In this document: positions 7,314 through 8,823 of the stretch, one piece after another
Numbering within the stretch: position 1 is the first letter of the stretch
How the letters are laid out: each line of letters opens with the position of its first letter
DNA from: an uncultured beta proteobacterium
GTDB lineage: Bacteria; Pseudomonadota; Gammaproteobacteria; Burkholderiales; Burkholderiaceae_C
Length of the DNA: 8,823 nt
Direction: 5' to 3'
NCBI GenBank assembly: GCA_903920405.1
Contig: CAIXMC010000083.1
Coordinates: forward strand, 1-8,823
Translations under genes and position numbers: made by a program
The notes under the pieces: model-generated
Told to the model about the DNA's origin: nothing
The model's input: only the letters and a program-made list of their open reading frames with translations
Database searches by the model: none

Positions 7314-7497
7314 TAGCGGGCGATGTGTTCAAGTTCATTTTGATAGTTTTTGAGGTCTGTGATGTCGCTGAAGACAGCCACGTATTGTTGAACATGGCCT
7401 TTTAAGTCTGGCACGGCACTGATGGTGAGTTTTTCAGCAATGACCTCACCGTTTTTGTGACGATTCCAGATTTCGCCATCCCAATGTCCCTTATCTT
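7313..7497 (-). pseudogene. Middle fragment of the disrupted diguanylate cyclase (C-terminal half of PAS domain)
   Basis: Between the two insertions the minus strand reads 61 codons, KDKGHWDGEIWNRHKNGEV through AVFSDITDLKNYQNELEHIAR, then a TAA formed by the duplicated TA and the first base of the tnpB element. HWDGEIWNRHKNGE and the closing YVAVFSDITDLK are typical of the second half of a PAS domain plus the PAC helix leading to a GGDEF domain. It is in the same frame as the upstream fragment (the hairpin element adds 162 bases, a multiple of three) but is separated from it by stop codons inside that element. It has no start of its own and is presumably not translated. Confidence 0.88.
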
Positions 7498-7500
7498 TAA

Positions 7501-7659
7501 GGATGTGGTCAGTAATAAGTTCCCCATTTGGCTCGTCAGATTTGGGCGCACTGCGTCGTTACAAATCGCTTATGTGGCGTGGCCACACCGCGCGATTTGC
7601 GCCTAGCATTGCCTCCCAACTCTGACGGCCAAATGGGGAACTTATTACTGACCACATCC
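7501..7659. mobile_element. 159-bp MITE-like hairpin element with TAA duplication
   Basis: Arms 7501-7532 and 7628-7659 are perfectly complementary over 32 bp (outer end GGATGTGGTCAGTAATAAG). After a one-base offset the pairing continues (7534-7540 with 7621-7627), then imperfectly, then again at 7562-7569 with 7592-7599 and at 7574-7578 with 7582-7586, ending in a 3-base loop at 7579-7581. The whole element can therefore fold into one long stem centred on 7580. It is flanked by TAA at 7498-7500 and 7660-7662; removing the element and one TAA rejoins the PAS codons for IWRDL and KDKGHW. TNA-type 3-bp duplications occur with IS1031-group IS5 elements, a possible mobilising partner (inference). 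It encodes nothing, and its identical arms suggest a recent insertion. Confidence 0.9.
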
Positions 7660-8638
7660 TAAGATCTCGCCAGATGGCATCGTAAAACGCCCTGTCGTGA
7701 CATCCGGAACTGAGCATGCTTGGATTCTTGCCCATCACTTCGTCTCTGTGATAGCCGGTGATGTGGGTGAAGGCATCATTGACATCCATGATGATGCCGT
7801 TGATATCGGTGATGATAATGCCCTCACGCGTGTTCGAAAAAACGCAGGCTGCATTGACACGCTGCAAGCGCTCGGACTCTGCCCGTTGCGCCTTCAAGAG
7901 CAATTGGCGACGATAAAACGCCACCGCCAGATCACACAGTGCTATCAAAATTGGAAGTACCACCACAGCAATCGTTTTCAGCTCATTCATCCAGCGCTGC
8001 AAGGCCACATCCCGCCGCAGGTGAACAACGACCACAAAAGGGTATAACCGTGACACCTGAAACGCGCTGAGTGTTTTCTGTCCATGGCCAAGGCCAGCAT
8101 CGTATTCAAATTGACCAGATTCATGTTCATCCAGGTGCAATTTGGCTATCTCATCATTTGAATGATCACCCGCCATCAGGGTTGGTGCTGTTGCCAACAA
8201 AGGGATGGCATCCAGGCGCAGCACCTCCACAGTGCCAACATCAATGTCCAATTGCTGCAAGATGATGCCCTGAAAATAGTCCGGATTCAACGCCACCAAC
8301 AAGGTCATGTGACTGCCTTGTGTTTCAAGCGGCTGCACCACGGGGATGAAAGTGGACACATCGTCCATCAGCGTTTTGGAGGTGGATACCATCCCTTGTG
8401 AAAAGTCACGTCCCACCCAAGGCTGGCCTATACGCAACACTTTTTGGTCAGCATTCACGTTCGGAAAATAGGAACCAGTGGCAACGGTCAAACCGACATT
8501 GGCTGGGTTGGAACTGACAATGATGCGGTTGGATTCATCCAGCAAAGACAAGGATCGCAAGTGGGGTGAGCTGCGCAATATCCGCAAAAAACCAGCTTCA
8601 ATATGATCCACATCAAGGGTGGAATCATCTGACGACAC
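7559..8638 (-). pseudogene. N-terminal fragment of the disrupted membrane diguanylate cyclase (Cache sensor, TM helix, first half of PAS)
   Basis: 359 codons from GTG 8638. About 1-215 resemble an extracytoplasmic Cache sensor (SSPHLRSLSLLDESNRIIVSSNPANVG; RIGQPWVGRDF; LLVALNPDYF). A membrane helix follows at about 222-241 (TIAVVVLPILIALCDLAVAF), then a short coiled linker, then the first half of a PAS domain (about 263-326, including EGIIITDINGIIMDVNDAFTHITGY). Native sequence ends at Leu326; the last 33 codons come from the hairpin element. The first membrane helix that should precede a Cache domain is missing. In frame, the reading continues upstream only to a stop at 8702-8704, through the repeat cluster, so the 5' end is also lost or displaced. 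With 61 codons at 7316-7498 and 168 in the GGDEF piece it rebuilds a 555-codon frame. The ligand is unknown. Confidence 0.85.
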
Positions 8639-8663
8639 TCTATTGCCAGCGGCCAGTAGAGTG

Positions 8664-8823
8664 GCATCCCCGAACGCAGATGAATTTGATTCAAAAAGCC
8701 ATCATCTGTAGAGCTGGTTTTGAGGATATTCAACTCAAATCCGCCTGCGTTCGGGGATGCGGGATGGTTTGGATAGTAAGGCTAAGAGTGCGAAGTGAGA
8801 CTCAAATTCATTTGCGTTCGGGG
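8664..8823. repeat. Cluster of inverted and direct repeats at the right edge, possible third small element
   Basis: Three copies of a roughly 25-bp unit are present. Copy a, 8668-8692, begins CCCCGAACGCAGATGAATTTG. Copy c, 8799-8823, is its inverse with 23 of 25 positions identical. Copy b, about 8735-8760, has the orientation of c. Copies a and b share a perfect 16-bp inverted core, GCATCCCCGAACGCAG (8664-8679) against 8745-8760. The a and c arms would bound an element of about 156 bp or more, cut off by the window end. The cluster begins exactly where the cyclase coding sequence loses its N-terminus. Each copy, read from the CCCCG end, spells PNAxxFxx (PNADEFDS, PNAGGFEL, PNANEFES), so an origin in a repeated protein tail is also possible. 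Confidence 0.7.
8735..8823 (-). CDS. Possible 3' end of a gene entering from the right edge (weak)
   Basis: On the minus strand one frame is open from the window edge to a TGA at 8735-8737. It gives 29 codons reading PNANEFESHFALLALLSKPSRIPERRRI. It could be the tail of a gene lying to the right, but it runs entirely through the repeat cluster (copies c and b), so it may be chance coding in repeat DNA. No family is recognised. Confidence 0.2.
   Translation of the reverse strand, partial: PNANEFESHFALLALLSKPSRIPERRRI

Noticed and set aside
7697..8401. Plus-strand ORFs of 64-116 codons across the cyclase N-terminal fragment
   Set aside because: They are antisense shadows, rich in His/Gln from reverse reading of the Cache and PAS codons, with no domains.
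8488..8733. Minus-strand 81-codon ORF at the right end
   Set aside because: It overlaps the Cache-domain fragment in another frame and runs through the repeat cluster, with no recognisable family. The Cache frame is clearly the real one there.

Overview
Organism. The window looks like a chromosomal segment of a betaproteobacterium, most likely Comamonadaceae (Rhodoferax/Polaromonas/Limnohabitans type). This rests on the protein flavour of PilU, DapE, PrmB and ProA, the pilU-dapE-prmB-proA order, and a repeat inside proA that resembles one I remember from that family. No database search was possible.

Layout. (1) 1-307: a small inverted-repeat element (about 44-164), then a short leader. (2) 308-4944: four plus-strand genes in a tight, probably co-transcribed row: pilU (twitching-motility ATPase), dapE (lysine/peptidoglycan precursor), prmB (methyltransferase for ribosomal protein uL3) and proA (proline synthesis). 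PilU and DapE overlap by 4 bases (ATGA). proA carries an in-frame insertion of about 20 codons that looks like a dispersed repeat. (3) 4969-8638, minus strand: the wreck of one membrane-bound sensor diguanylate cyclase (Cache-type sensor, membrane helix, PAS, GGDEF), cut into three pieces by two insertions. Removing both, with one copy of each target duplication, restores one exact 555-residue reading frame. (4) 8639-8823: a cluster of inverted and direct repeats running off the right edge, where the cyclase also loses its N-terminus.

The two insertions. One is a 159-bp hairpin (MITE-like) element at 7501-7659 with a TAA duplication. The other, at 5476-7313, is AT-rich, is bounded by 28-bp terminal inverted repeats (23/28 identical) with a TA duplication, and carries a single 577-residue TnpB-family RNA-guided nuclease and no transposase. 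TIRs plus a TA duplication are hallmarks of DDE transposition (IS630/Tc1-mariner, or some IS5 groups), not of the IS200/IS605 or IS607 elements that normally carry tnpB. The protein also lacks the TnpB zinc finger and the usual RuvC-II glutamate, with candidate replacements nearby (E475/E477/E478). The combination recalls eukaryotic Fanzor elements and is the best candidate here for something undescribed.

How the parts interact. The TnpB element sits at the linker between PAS and GGDEF. Its terminal repeat supplies an ATG directly after the tnpB stop (TGAATG), so the complete GGDEF domain, with its inhibitory I-site, may be made as a free-standing protein from the tnpB transcript. The element's downstream flank, which would act as guide if an omega-RNA is made, is the cyclase gene itself.
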